Shown here in pieces: positions 27,296-37,607 of a stretch of 64,000 nucleotides of DNA (its first letter is position 1; the number at the start of each line of letters is the position of its first letter). Origin of the DNA: an uncultured Lachnospiraceae bacterium (lineage in GTDB: Bacteria; Bacillota; Clostridia; Lachnospirales; Lachnospiraceae). The stretch covers positions 57,359 through 121,358 of the forward strand of contig CAKRFU010000009.1 of assembly GCA_934320845.1 (NCBI GenBank). The letters run 5' to 3'. Below the pieces are notes generated by a model. It had not been told where the DNA came from and did not search any database. It was given only the letters and a program-made list of their open reading frames with translations. A program made the position numbers and the translations under genes.

Positions 27296-29668
27296 TTACA
27301 CCTGAATAGTAACATTCTCCCTGACATTTTTTCTGAGTGACATCAACAGCAGTAAAAACAGCACAATTATGAACCACACATTTCCAGCCTGAAATTTAAC
27401 ACTTTCATAATTACCATATTCACGAATATTAAATCTCCTTATAATCTCAAGACTAAGTACTATCCCGGCTGCAATTCCCGAAAAGATAAACAGGATAAGC
27501 TGGTACCATATTATCTTTTTCACTCTTCTTTCTGACATTCCAAGTTTTCTTAATACTACATATTCTTTTCTTCTCGACTGTATCATATTTGCCGCCGCAT
27601 TTACCCAGCCTATTCCTGCCATTATGCTTAACATATAGAGTAAACATCTCACAATAAAATATCTCTGTTTAAGAATTTTATGCGAAAATGCCATTACCTG
27701 CTCAAAACTCTGCCATCTGAGTGCCGTAAATTCCATGCGGGCATTTTGTAAACTCACATCAAGTTTTTTTGTCATTTCATGTGCAAATATGTTCCATTGT
27801 TCTACTCTCATATCTTTTGGAAATGATTTAAATATTTCATTATCTGTGTCAATGATGACATCAAAAATATTGTCAGAAATAGTCCCAACAACCGTTACTG
27901 TTGTACTAACTCCCTTATAATCCTTCCACATTCTATACTCGTTTTCTGTTTTTTCATCATAATATGAAAAATCTGCATCTTCTGTACTAAGCGTTATCTT
28001 ATCACCTGTTTTTATCTTATATTTTTTAGCAGCTTTCCTGCTTATCAATATCGAATGTGCAAAATCTGATATATCACTTTTCACAAGCCCCGATTTCTGC
28101 ATTTTTTCCAGTGATGCAAACGATTCTCCACCTCCAAAGAAAAACTCTTTGCCCGATGTTTTTTTTGCCGTAATGCCTATTCCCGTATCTATATCCGCCT
28201 GCAGAAATACATTTGTATCTGCCTGCTGTTGAATCTTTTTACACAGATTGTCAATTTTTGAATAACTATATGACTGGTCATCATTTATAAGTACATCATC
28301 CATATATATGCCCTTATAATATATATCATTGTTTTTTCCTATCTCATCCATCAAATCCTCACCGCAATAAGAAAATGCCGTGAGCATGATTATCGTAAGT
28401 ATCATAAGAAAATTTTCTTTCATTTTCGGAACAGCCATCTTATAACTTATGAGCATATCATGCGGCAATACCATTGATACAAAACGGTTTATAATTCCTT
28501 TTCCTGAATATGCTTTATTTGACGAACCATCATTTTTCATAGACTGGTATGGAAGTTTATTTATAAATGACTTTGAAAATAATGTAAGAAATATTTCTAC
28601 CCCAGCAAATACTATTGCCGTAATCCCTAACACCAATGAAATATCAACTGTTCTCGCTTCCGCAACAAAATCAAATTCTTTAGCTGTAATACTAAACAGA
28701 ATGTTTCCGGCTAACAGAGAAAACACAAAACCCGACAGACACCCTGCACCTGTTATATAAATTCCAAGCAACGAAAATATCGTTTTTACCTGTCGTATAC
28801 TTGCACCCATCGTCCGCATAACAGCCATATCCCTGCTGTATTTCTGCATAAATCTCCTGAATACGGCAGCTATAAACAACAGACTTATTATAACGACTAT
28901 AACCGCAAGAATATTCATAAAGCTCGAATACACCCTTACATATGACTGGTACTCCTTAGAATCCTCTATCATAGTTATATCAAGTTTTTTATCTGCATTC
29001 TTTATAGCATTTTTAATCCCGCTCATCTTTTTGCTGCGTTTTGTCTTTATTAGGATATATGATGAACCTATATCTTCTTTTTTAATCTCACTAAATGCTT
29101 TCTTAGTAACTACAGCAAAAAATATATTTTGAAAAGAAAAATTATCATCATAAATTATCTCTGATACAGTAAACTCCTTTTCACCGCAGTAAACAGTATC
29201 ACCGACTTTAAGATTTTTAGAATCAGCAAGCTTCTGATTTATTACCATCAGGTTGTCTCTCAAACGGCTGTAAAACTTATATCGTGCCCTGTTTAACCTG
29301 CCATTGTCAGTGCCTATCATATATGTGTTAACTGAAGTTTTTTCTTTCAAATCCGTTCTAATATCAATATAATCAAATATTCCCGTATTAAGTTCATCAA
29401 TTCCATCAATACCTAATACCTTTTTTAATACGTTATCATCAATTTTTGAATAATCTTCATGAGAAGCTATGATGTCACAATCCCCAAACGTCTCTCTCAT
29501 ATTTTGAAGATATGACTTTTTAGAATTTCTTGTAAGCTGAAACATCAGAATAAGCATTGTACTCACAAAAAATATGCATATTACACACGAAACCGTCAAA
29601 AATCTGCTCTTTTTTAAGAAGTTAATACTTATTCCGTTCAGCTTTTTTATATCTTTATTCATTTTCAT
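27296..29668 (-). CDS. FtsX-type ABC transporter permease
   Basis: This 790-aa membrane protein has the MacB/FtsX layout: an N-terminal membrane helix (about 18-40), a large extracytoplasmic domain (40-245), three helices (about 250-365), then a second copy of the unit with helices near 420, 675, 720 and 770. The conserved intracellular stretch RDMAVMRTMGASIRQVK occurs in the first unit and REYVVLRKLGMSERRVKK in the second. Such permeases with a LolD/MacB-like ATPase export lipids, peptides or antimicrobials in Bacillota. It lies 12 nt after its ATPase gene. The substrate is unknown; there is no two-component system beside it. Confidence 0.88.
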   Translation of the reverse strand: MKMNKDIKKLNGISINFLKKSRFLTVSCVICIFFVSTMLILMFQLTRNSKKSYLQNMRETFGDCDIIASHEDYSKIDDNVLKKVLGIDGIDELNTGIFDYIDIRTDLKEKTSVNTYMIGTDNGRLNRARYKFYSRLRDNLMVINQKLADSKNLKVGDTVYCGEKEFTVSEIIYDDNFSFQNIFFAVVTKKAFSEIKKEDIGSSYILIKTKRSKKMSGIKNAIKNADKKLDITMIEDSKEYQSYVRVYSSFMNILAVIVVIISLLFIAAVFRRFMQKYSRDMAVMRTMGASIRQVKTIFSLLGIYITGAGCLSGFVFSLLAGNILFSITAKEFDFVAEARTVDISLVLGITAIVFAGVEIFLTLFSKSFINKLPYQSMKNDGSSNKAYSGKGIINRFVSMVLPHDMLISYKMAVPKMKENFLMILTIIMLTAFSYCGEDLMDEIGKNNDIYYKGIYMDDVLINDDQSYSYSKIDNLCKKIQQQADTNVFLQADIDTGIGITAKKTSGKEFFFGGGESFASLEKMQKSGLVKSDISDFAHSILISRKAAKKYKIKTGDKITLSTEDADFSYYDEKTENEYRMWKDYKGVSTTVTVVGTISDNIFDVIIDTDNEIFKSFPKDMRVEQWNIFAHEMTKKLDVSLQNARMEFTALRWQSFEQVMAFSHKILKQRYFIVRCLLYMLSIMAGIGWVNAAANMIQSRRKEYVVLRKLGMSERRVKKIIWYQLILFIFSGIAAGIVLSLEIIRRFNIREYGNYESVKFQAGNVWFIIVLFLLLLMSLRKNVRENVTIQV

Positions 29669-29680
29669 GATTTTCTCCCA

Positions 29681-30439
29681 TCAGGCAATAAGACTACGAA
29701 ATATATCAAGTATATTCGTAAAATTATCGCTGTCATCCCTATTTTTGTATTCGCTCTTCACCTCACCGTCATGCAGAAATATTACTCTGTCAGCATATGT
29801 GGCAATAATCGGATCGTGCGTTACAATAATGAAACTCTGTCCTTCTTCCTTTTTTAACTGCATAAACAAGTCCATTATCTCAAGCGAAGTATTATAGTCA
29901 AGATTTCCGGTAGGTTCATCAGCAAGAACAATGTCAGGATGTGTCACGACCGCCCTTGCTATTGCTATCCTCTGCTGCTGTCCTCCTGAAAGCTGTGTGA
30001 TATTGCTGTCAAGCTTATCTTCAAGCCCAACCCTCATAACAATATCTTTCACAATTTCCTCCGTCTTTTTTTCCTTTTCACCTTTAAGAATCAACGGCAA
30101 AGAGACATTCTCCCTGACTGACAAATCATTTAACAGACTGAAATCCTGAAATATAAAACCAATGTGCCTGTTTCTTATCTCAGTAGCATGAGGTTCCTCT
30201 GAATACTGTTCTTCCTTTTTCCCATTCAGCCAAACCTCTCCGTCATCCGGTATCAGAAGCGCACCCAAAATATTTAAAAGTGTACTCTTTCCTGAGCCGC
30301 TTCCTCCCATAACAGCAAGCATCTCACCTTTTTTAAGGCAAAATGAAATTCCTTTCAATGCCTCAACTTTTGAATCACCTGTAATAAATGTTTTTTTAAT
30401 GTTTTTTGCTTCTAATATAAACCCGTTTTTTTCTTTCAT
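29681..30439 (-). CDS. ABC transporter ATPase (MacB/LolD type)
   Basis: This 252-aa ATPase powers the FtsX-type permease encoded next. Walker A is GGSGSGKST (about 45-53), the Q-loop is IFQDFSLL, the signature is LSGGQQQR and Walker B is [12 protein letters not shown], with the switch histidine in VTHD. The start at 30439 is preceded by AGGAGG 6 nt away; in-frame codons further upstream belong to the overlapping remnant ORF. Confidence 0.93.
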   Translation of the reverse strand: MKEKNGFILEAKNIKKTFITGDSKVEALKGISFCLKKGEMLAVMGGSGSGKSTLLNILGALLIPDDGEVWLNGKKEEQYSEEPHATEIRNRHIGFIFQDFSLLNDLSVRENVSLPLILKGEKEKKTEEIVKDIVMRVGLEDKLDSNITQLSGGQQQRIAIARAVVTHPDIVLADEPTGNLDYNTSLEIMDLFMQLKKEEGQSFIIVTHDPIIATYADRVIFLHDGEVKSEYKNRDDSDNFTNILDIFRSLIA

Positions 30440-30449
30440 TTTTTCCCTC

Positions 30450-30602
30450 CTATACTTTTTTGCCCAGAGCTTTGACTTCATCTATGGACAATTCTGCTAT
30501 TTCTTCATATGACAATTTACCAGACTGCAACATGCCCTTTGCAACTTTAATTGCTTTTGCATGTTCTGTTTCATTTCTCATTTCTTCCATCACTCTACAC
30601 AT
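30450..30602 (-). pseudogene. Small ORF resembling the C-terminal tail of Rpn-family proteins, 50 aa
   Basis: This short ORF is preceded by AAAGGGG. The product begins MCRVMEEMRNETEHAKAI and continues with a helix-turn-helix-like end (GKLSYEEIAELSIDEVKAL). This is the pattern of the tail of Rpn/PDDEXK transposase-like nucleases common in Lachnospiraceae, so it is most likely what remains of such a gene. Its stop codon overlaps the ribosome site of the ABC ATPase gene, so its translation may still help start the downstream gene. Confidence 0.5.
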
Positions 30603-30635
30603 AGTCGCAACCCCTTTCTCATCTTCTCATAAAAA

Positions 30636-32753
30636 CTAATTACAATAATTTTTACTTACATAATTTTTTATAGACTGCACATCTTCCGGCATACGACAGC
30701 CTACGATATACTCACCGTCATTGTTTGAACTTCTTATAATACAGCCCTCAAGCGGATGAGCTGAAATTTTGTCAAAATCATCTACGGAAACTACGATATT
30801 CTTTTCTCTTGCATCTGCAAAAACTGAATCAAAAATCGAAATGGCAAAACCGTTTGCGCTGATATTTACCATATGGCCCTGATATGTTTTATCTTCACCT
30901 TCAAATTTTACAGTACATGTGTTTGTAATCGGCATACGAGGATATTTTCTTCTATTATATACCTGTGGATTTGTTTCAATATGTAATTTAAACTGTCCTT
31001 TTTCGCTTGGCTTGCTGCGGCGGATAACTATATCGTTCCAGCAGTATAATACATTATCTACCACAATATTAAGTTTACAGACATTGTTTTTATGTCTCTC
31101 CCTGTTCTCAAAAATATCACCGATTTCATTTTCAACGATTACATATATATCATTGCCGTTTCTGTCAGTAACTTCACCTGTATATTCTTTCTTTGCCCCA
31201 TTTACATCACTTATCGAAATTTTCATGCCGTGTCTTACATCCTGAACTCCCATAAATCCTCCGACACCGAGTTCCTCCATAAGTTTTCCGACAACCTTCT
31301 CAATATCTATTGCACTCTGGGCACTTGATTCATATTTGCTAAGCATTGTCTTTGTGGTGAGTTCTGCCTTATTTATGCTCTCCGTCATCACATCCATGAC
31401 ATCGCCTACCTGGTTCATGTTGTCGATAAGCGTCTTGTTTGATGCCTCCACTTCTTTGACAGCATTATCTACTGTTTTAATATTTTCACCTAAAGTTGTC
31501 GCATCATTTGTAATCTTTGTCACACTTGTATTTACATTTGAAACTTTTTCAATATTTGTCTGAATAAGTTTTATTGTCTGTGCAATCGACTCCATCATCC
31601 TGGCAGATGTCTCTTCAAGTCTTGAAAGTGCTTCCATTATACTGCTTGAAGAAGCCTGCGTTCCATTGCTAAGATTTCTTATCTCATCAGCAACAACTGC
31701 AAAACCTTTACCTGCTTCACCTGCTCTTGCTGCTTCAATGGATGCGTTGAGTGCAAGAAGGTTTGTCTGTGAAGTGATACCTGCTATCGTGCTTGTTTCA
31801 TCTTTAACACTTCCGAACTCTTTCTTAAAATCTACCAGTATATTCTCAACTTCCTTTGAAAGCTCTGACATCCTGTTTGTTGTATCTACTACCTCAACCA
31901 GATCTTTTGCACTTGTATCCGCATGCTCAACTGAAGCATTTATAAGATCAACCACCTGCTCCATAAGACCGGCAACATCAGTAACCTGATTATCTATCAC
32001 CTTAGTCATTTCTATTGATGAAACTGTTTTATCATTCAGCACACTGTTGTTGTCCGAAAGCTTCACCATGTCTTCTACTACATCATCTGCACCGGCTTTG
32101 TTCTCATCAGCGAGTTCTCTTACAACAGTTACACCATCTACGACTTCATTACTCGCAACTTTGACCTGCTCTACAGTCTTAACGACTCTTGCAAGGTTTC
32201 CTTCAATTGAAGATGTAAGTGCACCGTCTGACTCTACCAGATGCTTGATTGCCATATTTGTACAGGCATAACAGCATAACACTATGGCAAACTCCAATGC
32301 ACACTCTTCACTTGATACGAAATCCAGCATCCCCTTTACAAGTCCCTTATACATATTACTTGAAAACAGAACAAACAATGTTATCCACATCATTACCTTT
32401 ATAAACTTCGGATCTTTGTAAAGTACCAATATTGACAACAGCGGTAATATAAATACATATGATACCTGATCGAGCGAAGTCCATGCTATGACCGAATAAA
32501 AAAGCAGATAGCCAATTCCAAGCATCCACTTGTACCGCTTGTTATCCTCCCCTTTAACTTTTAACAGTATTTTACTGATAACAAGCGATAACCAGCCAAG
32601 TATAAAGAACATTAAAAAATATCCCATGTCAAGTTTACCGGTAACTACCTTTATGCCATAAAAAACAGACACAATAATCATCAATACAAACCATGTAATC
32701 CCTGCCATTTTATTTGCCTTGGCAGTGAAAAACGCCTCATCATATTCTTTCAT
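30636..32753 (-). CDS. Methyl-accepting chemotaxis-type protein with C-terminal PilZ domain
   Basis: This 705-aa protein starts with about five to six hydrophobic segments (roughly residues 15-190) and no large outside sensor domain. A coiled-coil signalling region with the chemoreceptor hairpin tip [24 protein letters not shown] (split: [19 protein letters not shown]) lies near 350-385. The C-terminal 190 residues contain a YcgR-like N-terminal part and a PilZ domain with RRKYPRM and [10 protein letters not shown]. It would couple chemotaxis signalling, through CheA/CheW, to cyclic di-GMP. The start at 32753 is preferred because an ATG 6 nt upstream touches the GAGGA site. It stands alone. 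Confidence 0.9.
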   Translation of the reverse strand: MKEYDEAFFTAKANKMAGITWFVLMIIVSVFYGIKVVTGKLDMGYFLMFFILGWLSLVISKILLKVKGEDNKRYKWMLGIGYLLFYSVIAWTSLDQVSYVFILPLLSILVLYKDPKFIKVMMWITLFVLFSSNMYKGLVKGMLDFVSSEECALEFAIVLCCYACTNMAIKHLVESDGALTSSIEGNLARVVKTVEQVKVASNEVVDGVTVVRELADENKAGADDVVEDMVKLSDNNSVLNDKTVSSIEMTKVIDNQVTDVAGLMEQVVDLINASVEHADTSAKDLVEVVDTTNRMSELSKEVENILVDFKKEFGSVKDETSTIAGITSQTNLLALNASIEAARAGEAGKGFAVVADEIRNLSNGTQASSSSIMEALSRLEETSARMMESIAQTIKLIQTNIEKVSNVNTSVTKITNDATTLGENIKTVDNAVKEVEASNKTLIDNMNQVGDVMDVMTESINKAELTTKTMLSKYESSAQSAIDIEKVVGKLMEELGVGGFMGVQDVRHGMKISISDVNGAKKEYTGEVTDRNGNDIYVIVENEIGDIFENRERHKNNVCKLNIVVDNVLYCWNDIVIRRSKPSEKGQFKLHIETNPQVYNRRKYPRMPITNTCTVKFEGEDKTYQGHMVNISANGFAISIFDSVFADAREKNIVVSVDDFDKISAHPLEGCIIRSSNNDGEYIVGCRMPEDVQSIKNYVSKNYCN

Positions 32754-32949
32754 GTACATTCCTCTTTTCTGTATTTTTCTCATATACTGTATCATTGATA
32801 CAAAACACGAGTATGTTTAAAAAGCAAAAATTTCCACATCTTTCCAAACATATTCATATCTTAATTTTAATCTAATATGAGTTTTAAAGCAATGATTTAT
32901 TTAGAATATTCCCCATTTACACCCTGCTCCTTTCCTTTACGATAATAAC

Positions 32950-34272
32950 TCATTTTTTCATATCATTTAATTCTGATAATTTCTTTGCAAAAAAACCTAT
33001 TTGACGATTTTCATCCAAGAACCATTTTTCTTTTATATGCTTGTCAATATTAAGACATTCTTCACCTATACCATTTTTCTGTATTGTCTTTGATATTGTA
33101 AGTTTTTCTGTATTTATATCATACATTGCCATAATCAAACCGGTTATTATATATAATGAATGGTATTTACTTTCTATTAACACTATATTATTTTCAGACA
33201 AATAATCTATAAGCCACTTGATTGTTTCAATAATCACATTATTCAATTCATGTATAAAAACACTTATATTATCTTTTGTATGTTCTTCAGAGTATAATAT
33301 ATCTACAGCTTTAACAATTCTGTTAGATGATAAACTTATAATTGAAGAATATAATTCAAATGCTATCGTATCATTATCGTAATATTTTATATTATCATTA
33401 TTATATTTAATACATTGTGACAATTTTTTATAAGTTGAATAATGAAATACCTTATCACTATCTTTAATACAACATATAATATTATTAAGTCCAATTAAAT
33501 TTTTAAATATATCAAACTGACCTTTATCTTTCACTGCACTTATCTCATAATCTTCTTTAATAAGATCTAATTCCCTTAAAAAAGCATTATACTCATTTAC
33601 AAGTATTTTTTCGTTGAGATAATTATTAATCCAAACTGACTGTAATATTTCATACTGAGATAAAGCAACACTTCCTGTATTAATATTTTTAAACAGTTCC
33701 GGCAAATCTTCCTTATCGCCTTTGTATATTATAAGTACAATATCATCATGCATTATTCGAATATTCAGCTGTAATATGTCTGATAACTCAGCAATTAAAT
33801 CTAAATCATTCAAATATTTAAAGATATCCTGCTTATCTTTGATTATGTTATAAAGAACTGTCATTTTTTCATACTGATATAATTCATTAAGACCTTCATA
33901 CCATTTTTTTATGCATATTTTAAGTTGATTCTCTTTTATTTCTAAACCATTTTTTTTCAAAAAATTCTTAACATCATCACATATTTTACTATAATACTCT
34001 TTAAAACCAACTATTTTAGATGGACTTGATAAATATTGCTGTAATGTATTAATTCTTTGCAACCCATCTATAATATAATATTGTCCTTTATCTTCATAAA
34101 GAGTTAATGCTCCTATTGGAAATCCTTTAAACAATGAAGATATAAGCTGATATTTTTTATTTTTTTTCCAAACAAAGCTTCTTTGAAAATCCGGTATGGT
34201 TAATTTATACGCTGTCAAAAGCTTTTTTATTGTTGTCTGATCCAATATGAACTCCTTTGTTTTATTTTCCAT
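32950..34272 (-). CDS. DUF262 domain protein, 440 aa
   Basis: The N-terminal 100 residues carry the DUF262 (ParB/GmrS-like) motifs: IPDFQRSFVWKK, then LISSLFKGFPIG, and YYIIDGLQRINTL, where the DGLQR box is diagnostic. DUF262 proteins are nucleotide-dependent DNA restriction or nicking factors (GmrSD, BrxU and relatives). I see no C-terminal DUF1524 HNH motif, so this looks like a stand-alone GmrS-like protein. The rest is helical and Asn/Ile-rich, more AT-rich than the neighbours, suggesting transfer. It starts inside the end of a small P-loop ORF and lies beside a type I restriction system. Confidence 0.82.
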   Translation of the reverse strand: MENKTKEFILDQTTIKKLLTAYKLTIPDFQRSFVWKKNKKYQLISSLFKGFPIGALTLYEDKGQYYIIDGLQRINTLQQYLSSPSKIVGFKEYYSKICDDVKNFLKKNGLEIKENQLKICIKKWYEGLNELYQYEKMTVLYNIIKDKQDIFKYLNDLDLIAELSDILQLNIRIMHDDIVLIIYKGDKEDLPELFKNINTGSVALSQYEILQSVWINNYLNEKILVNEYNAFLRELDLIKEDYEISAVKDKGQFDIFKNLIGLNNIICCIKDSDKVFHYSTYKKLSQCIKYNNDNIKYYDNDTIAFELYSSIISLSSNRIVKAVDILYSEEHTKDNISVFIHELNNVIIETIKWLIDYLSENNIVLIESKYHSLYIITGLIMAMYDINTEKLTISKTIQKNGIGEECLNIDKHIKEKWFLDENRQIGFFAKKLSELNDMKK

Positions 34273-34435
34273 TTTTTACAATACATCTTATATTTTCTTT
34301 ATCTATAACTTTATCTAATTCCTTAAGAATTGTTGTTTTCCCGGAATTGTTATATCCATAAATCCCCATCATTGTTTCTGGTATTTCTACATCTTGTTTT
34401 TTTATTACATTATTTCCCTCTAATCTTAATTTCAT
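34262..34435 (-). pseudogene. Short P-loop ORF, truncated ATPase N-terminus (57 aa)
   Basis: The product reads like the first 57 residues of an SMC/AAA_15-type ATPase: a beta-strand start (MKLRLEGNN), then Walker A GYNNSGKTT near residues 28-36, and it then stops. It overlaps the DUF262 start by 11 nt, so the two are coupled in translation. GGGGGA precedes its ATG. The signature and Walker B motifs are absent, so it cannot be a working ABC-type ATPase by itself. It is most likely a deletion remnant of an ATPase that once partnered DUF262. Confidence 0.6.
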
Positions 34436-34638
34436 TATTTCCCCCATTAATATCATATATTTTTACCTCAACGACTTCACAATTCTTTCTAAATCATAAA
34501 ACATATTGTGAAATCAGAATTTTTAGTATCAACAAAAATATTTAATCTATTCATTTAATCATACTAAATAAACATACGTTTTGCAATAATGTATTTAGTC
34601 AACAAAGTATTTAAATTTAACATTTTTATCAAATGTAG

Positions 34639-36126
34639 TTATTTGATAAGTTGGTCGCAATATGGTAATAATTCCTCTATTTTGGCAACAATACGTTTCT
34701 GCTCAGCAAGTGGTGGTATAGGAATCATCATTTTTGCCAAAGTTTGTCCATTACAATTTGGCTGTGCTGTAGCTATTGTTCCTTTTTTTAACTGTTTCCA
34801 ATATAACTGACTTTCCATAAAAAATTTTAAATATTCTGGCACAAGTCTTTCACTATTATATCTTGTTCTTATCAAATACCCAGCATATACAGCATCATAT
34901 GGAACATCTTTTACCAAAAAAGACTTTCCAACAGTACCTCCAGTTCTTGCAAAAAGAATATCATTTGTTTTTAACAAATATTTTTCTGCTTCCACCTCTG
35001 CAATTTGACAATATGGAACTGTTTTCCATATAACTTTATTATCTTGAATATCGCTTATTCGCACCATTCTATAATCCCCATCAGATATCGCTGGAGCATT
35101 ATATCCATATTGTATAGAAAATGACAATGTTCCCCATCTTACCCACTTCCAACTAACAGGAATTTCAAAAGGAATTTCATCCTCTGCAATCTCAGACAAT
35201 GTTTTTTCTTTCTTGATTTTGCCCTCTTTGATGAGTTTTGCTTTTTCTGCAATAATTTGCTCATAAAGCTCATCAGCAGTACCTTCTTCTGGTCGCTGTT
35301 CCACCAGCTTCCCCTGCATGGCAAGTTGTAAAATACTTTTCTTCATATCCTCTGGGAATTTTTTATTAAATGTTTCCAGTTTTGTATAAGCCTTGCCATA
35401 CTGCTCAATATACGGAAAAATTTCTTCAATCTTGGCAACGATGCGGTGCTGCTCAGCTAGAGATGGAAGCGGGATTAAGAATTGTTCTAAATTCTTTGCT
35501 GCAAGATTAGGTTGTGCGGTTCCATTATCATATAAATGTATTTGTGAAAAGAACAACGCAGAATCCAAATATCTCATTAGATATTCTGACAAAATATCAT
35601 TATCGCCATATTGCCTACAAATAACCAAAGATGAAGCTATCGCCCCTACTTCAAATGGATATTTTCCATGTTTTCCTAAAGAACCTCTAATGCAAACAAC
35701 GACATCTCCCTTGATAAGCTTTCCATTTCCTAATCTATCATATTGTTCTTCTGACAAGCAAAGTAAATTATCATCTGCTACCACACTTTTACCATCTAAG
35801 TTCACAGCACTTATAAATGGAATACCCTCATGATGTAATGTAGATTTTGCAGGATAATTTTTTCCTCTGTCTCCATTTAGTACCTCGAATAATTTGTTAA
35901 GTCTCACCCACTCCCAACTCTCTGGAATTTCAAAAGGAATCTCATCTTTTGTAATCTCTGATAAATTCTTTGACTTCTTTATCTTTTTATTTTTTATAAG
36001 CTGATCCTTTTCCAGCTTTATCTGTTCAAGAAGTTCTCTCGCAGTGCCTTCTTCGGCTCTTTGTTCGACGAGTTTGCCAGAAACAGCAAGCTGTAGGATG
36101 CTGTTCTTTAAATCCTGTGCGTTCAA
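34639..36126 (-). CDS. hsdS: Type I restriction-modification specificity subunit HsdS
   Basis: This 495-aa protein selects the DNA target of the type I enzyme. It has two target-recognition domains, each preceded by a repeated helical segment (KNSILQLAVSGKLVEQRAEEG near 8-28 and KKSILQLAMQGKLVEQRPEEG near 265-285) and ended by a matching spacer (LAEQHRIVAKIEEI and LAEQKRIVAKIEEL). The two TRDs differ from each other, so a bipartite asymmetric site is expected. It starts 1 nt after hsdM. Internal repeats make this gene prone to domain exchange. Confidence 0.93.
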   Translation of the reverse strand: MNAQDLKNSILQLAVSGKLVEQRAEEGTARELLEQIKLEKDQLIKNKKIKKSKNLSEITKDEIPFEIPESWEWVRLNKLFEVLNGDRGKNYPAKSTLHHEGIPFISAVNLDGKSVVADDNLLCLSEEQYDRLGNGKLIKGDVVVCIRGSLGKHGKYPFEVGAIASSLVICRQYGDNDILSEYLMRYLDSALFFSQIHLYDNGTAQPNLAAKNLEQFLIPLPSLAEQHRIVAKIEEIFPYIEQYGKAYTKLETFNKKFPEDMKKSILQLAMQGKLVEQRPEEGTADELYEQIIAEKAKLIKEGKIKKEKTLSEIAEDEIPFEIPVSWKWVRWGTLSFSIQYGYNAPAISDGDYRMVRISDIQDNKVIWKTVPYCQIAEVEAEKYLLKTNDILFARTGGTVGKSFLVKDVPYDAVYAGYLIRTRYNSERLVPEYLKFFMESQLYWKQLKKGTIATAQPNCNGQTLAKMMIPIPPLAEQKRIVAKIEELLPYCDQLIK

Positions 36127-36127
36127 A

Positions 36128-37597
36128 TCAATTTCCTCCCAACATAGATGTAATCTTCTCTAATACATGGTCAATTTCTGCATTAAGGTTTGCCCTCTTT
36201 TCCTGATATTTATTAATTAAATCCATCGGCTCAAGAATTTTTTCTTCTTCATGAGGAAATCCACAAAGATCTAAATTATAACCATTTGCCATTATTTCAT
36301 CGACAGTATACTTTTTTGCTTTATAGAAACCATCAATCTCGATTTCTTCACGATTGTCCCACCACTCTAGAGCTGGAGCAAAATGCTCAAGTTTCATAGG
36401 CTTTGTCTTTGAAAAATTCTTATACCCCTCTGGCATGTCCAAACGATAGAACCAAGTCTGTTCTGTTGGATGTGTATTATCAAAGAACAGAATGTTTGTT
36501 GTTATGGAAGTATACGGAGCAAATACACTATGCGGCATTCTGATTACTGTATGAAGATTAAACTCCTCCAGCAGTTTCTTCTTGATATTTACCTTTGCAT
36601 TATCAGTACCAAACAGGAATCCATCAGGAAGAATAATTCCACATCTACCATCTTTCTTCAAACGAAACATAATAATATCCATGAATAAATCTGCCGTTTC
36701 TGAACTGCGCAGTTCCATAGGAAAGTTTACTTTTACTGAATCTTTCTCATTACCGCCATATGGTGGATTCATCAGTACCAAATCAAACTTTTCCATTTTC
36801 CTATACTCTTTGTAATCAGTCTCAAGAGTATTTCCATGAATAATCTCTGGGTTATCAATATCGTGCAACAGCATATTTGTAACACAAAGAATGTGTGGTA
36901 AAGCCTTTTTCTCCACGCCATAAACTGTATTATTATATACTTCCTTATTTTCATTAGAGCTCAAACTCTCATTGTATAATTCGTTGAGAGCAGATACTAA
37001 GAATCCTCCTGTTCCACAAGCAAAGTCTGCTATCCTCTCGCCCAGTTTTGGCTTTGTGACTTTTACCATGAAGTCTGTTACAGCTCTCGGTGTATAAAAT
37101 TCACCGGAATTTCCGGCACTTTGTAAGTCTTTCAAGAACGACTCATAAATAGAGCCAAATGCGTGTCTTTCCTCATACTCTGTAAAGTCTATTTCATCAA
37201 TAATATTGATAACCTGTCGAAGCAGGATACCATCTTTCATGTAATTGTTGGCATCTTCAAAAGCATATCGCACCATCACCTGATTCATTTGTGTATCCTC
37301 TGACACTTCAAGATTTTTAAGTGTTGGGAACAGCTCATTGTTGACGAAATTCAAAAGTGAATCACCTGTAAGAGCCTGACCATCCTTATTATCTACCGCC
37401 CAGTTTCTCCACTTGTATTTGTCAGGTATGATGGAAACATAGTCATCATTGATAAGTTCCCACTCTTCTTCCTTTGCATCATATATCTTTAAAAACAAAG
37501 TCCATACTATCTGCTCGATACGCTGAGCATCTCCATTGACACCAGCATCATTACGCATTACATCTTGTACTCTCTTAACAAAATTAGTTATAGCCAT
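36128..37597 (-). CDS. hsdM: Type I restriction-modification methyltransferase HsdM
   Basis: This 489-aa protein is the N6-adenine methyltransferase subunit. The SAM-binding motif is FACGTGGFL (about 192-200) and the catalytic motif IV is NPPYGG (277-282). The N-terminal helical HsdM_N domain precedes these. It lies between hsdS and the DUF2971 gene in an operon hsdR-DUF2971-hsdM-hsdS. Its length is typical. Confidence 0.96.
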   Translation of the reverse strand: MAITNFVKRVQDVMRNDAGVNGDAQRIEQIVWTLFLKIYDAKEEEWELINDDYVSIIPDKYKWRNWAVDNKDGQALTGDSLLNFVNNELFPTLKNLEVSEDTQMNQVMVRYAFEDANNYMKDGILLRQVINIIDEIDFTEYEERHAFGSIYESFLKDLQSAGNSGEFYTPRAVTDFMVKVTKPKLGERIADFACGTGGFLVSALNELYNESLSSNENKEVYNNTVYGVEKKALPHILCVTNMLLHDIDNPEIIHGNTLETDYKEYRKMEKFDLVLMNPPYGGNEKDSVKVNFPMELRSSETADLFMDIIMFRLKKDGRCGIILPDGFLFGTDNAKVNIKKKLLEEFNLHTVIRMPHSVFAPYTSITTNILFFDNTHPTEQTWFYRLDMPEGYKNFSKTKPMKLEHFAPALEWWDNREEIEIDGFYKAKKYTVDEIMANGYNLDLCGFPHEEEKILEPMDLINKYQEKRANLNAEIDHVLEKITSMLGGN

Positions 37598-37607
37598 TTG
37601 TAAAAAC

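Noticed and set aside
34457..34638. Possible decayed reading frame (starting MNRLNIFVDTKNSDF) upstream of the P-loop stub
   Set aside because: It is open for only about 21 codons, has no ribosome site, and continuing it needs a frameshift in very AT-rich sequence.
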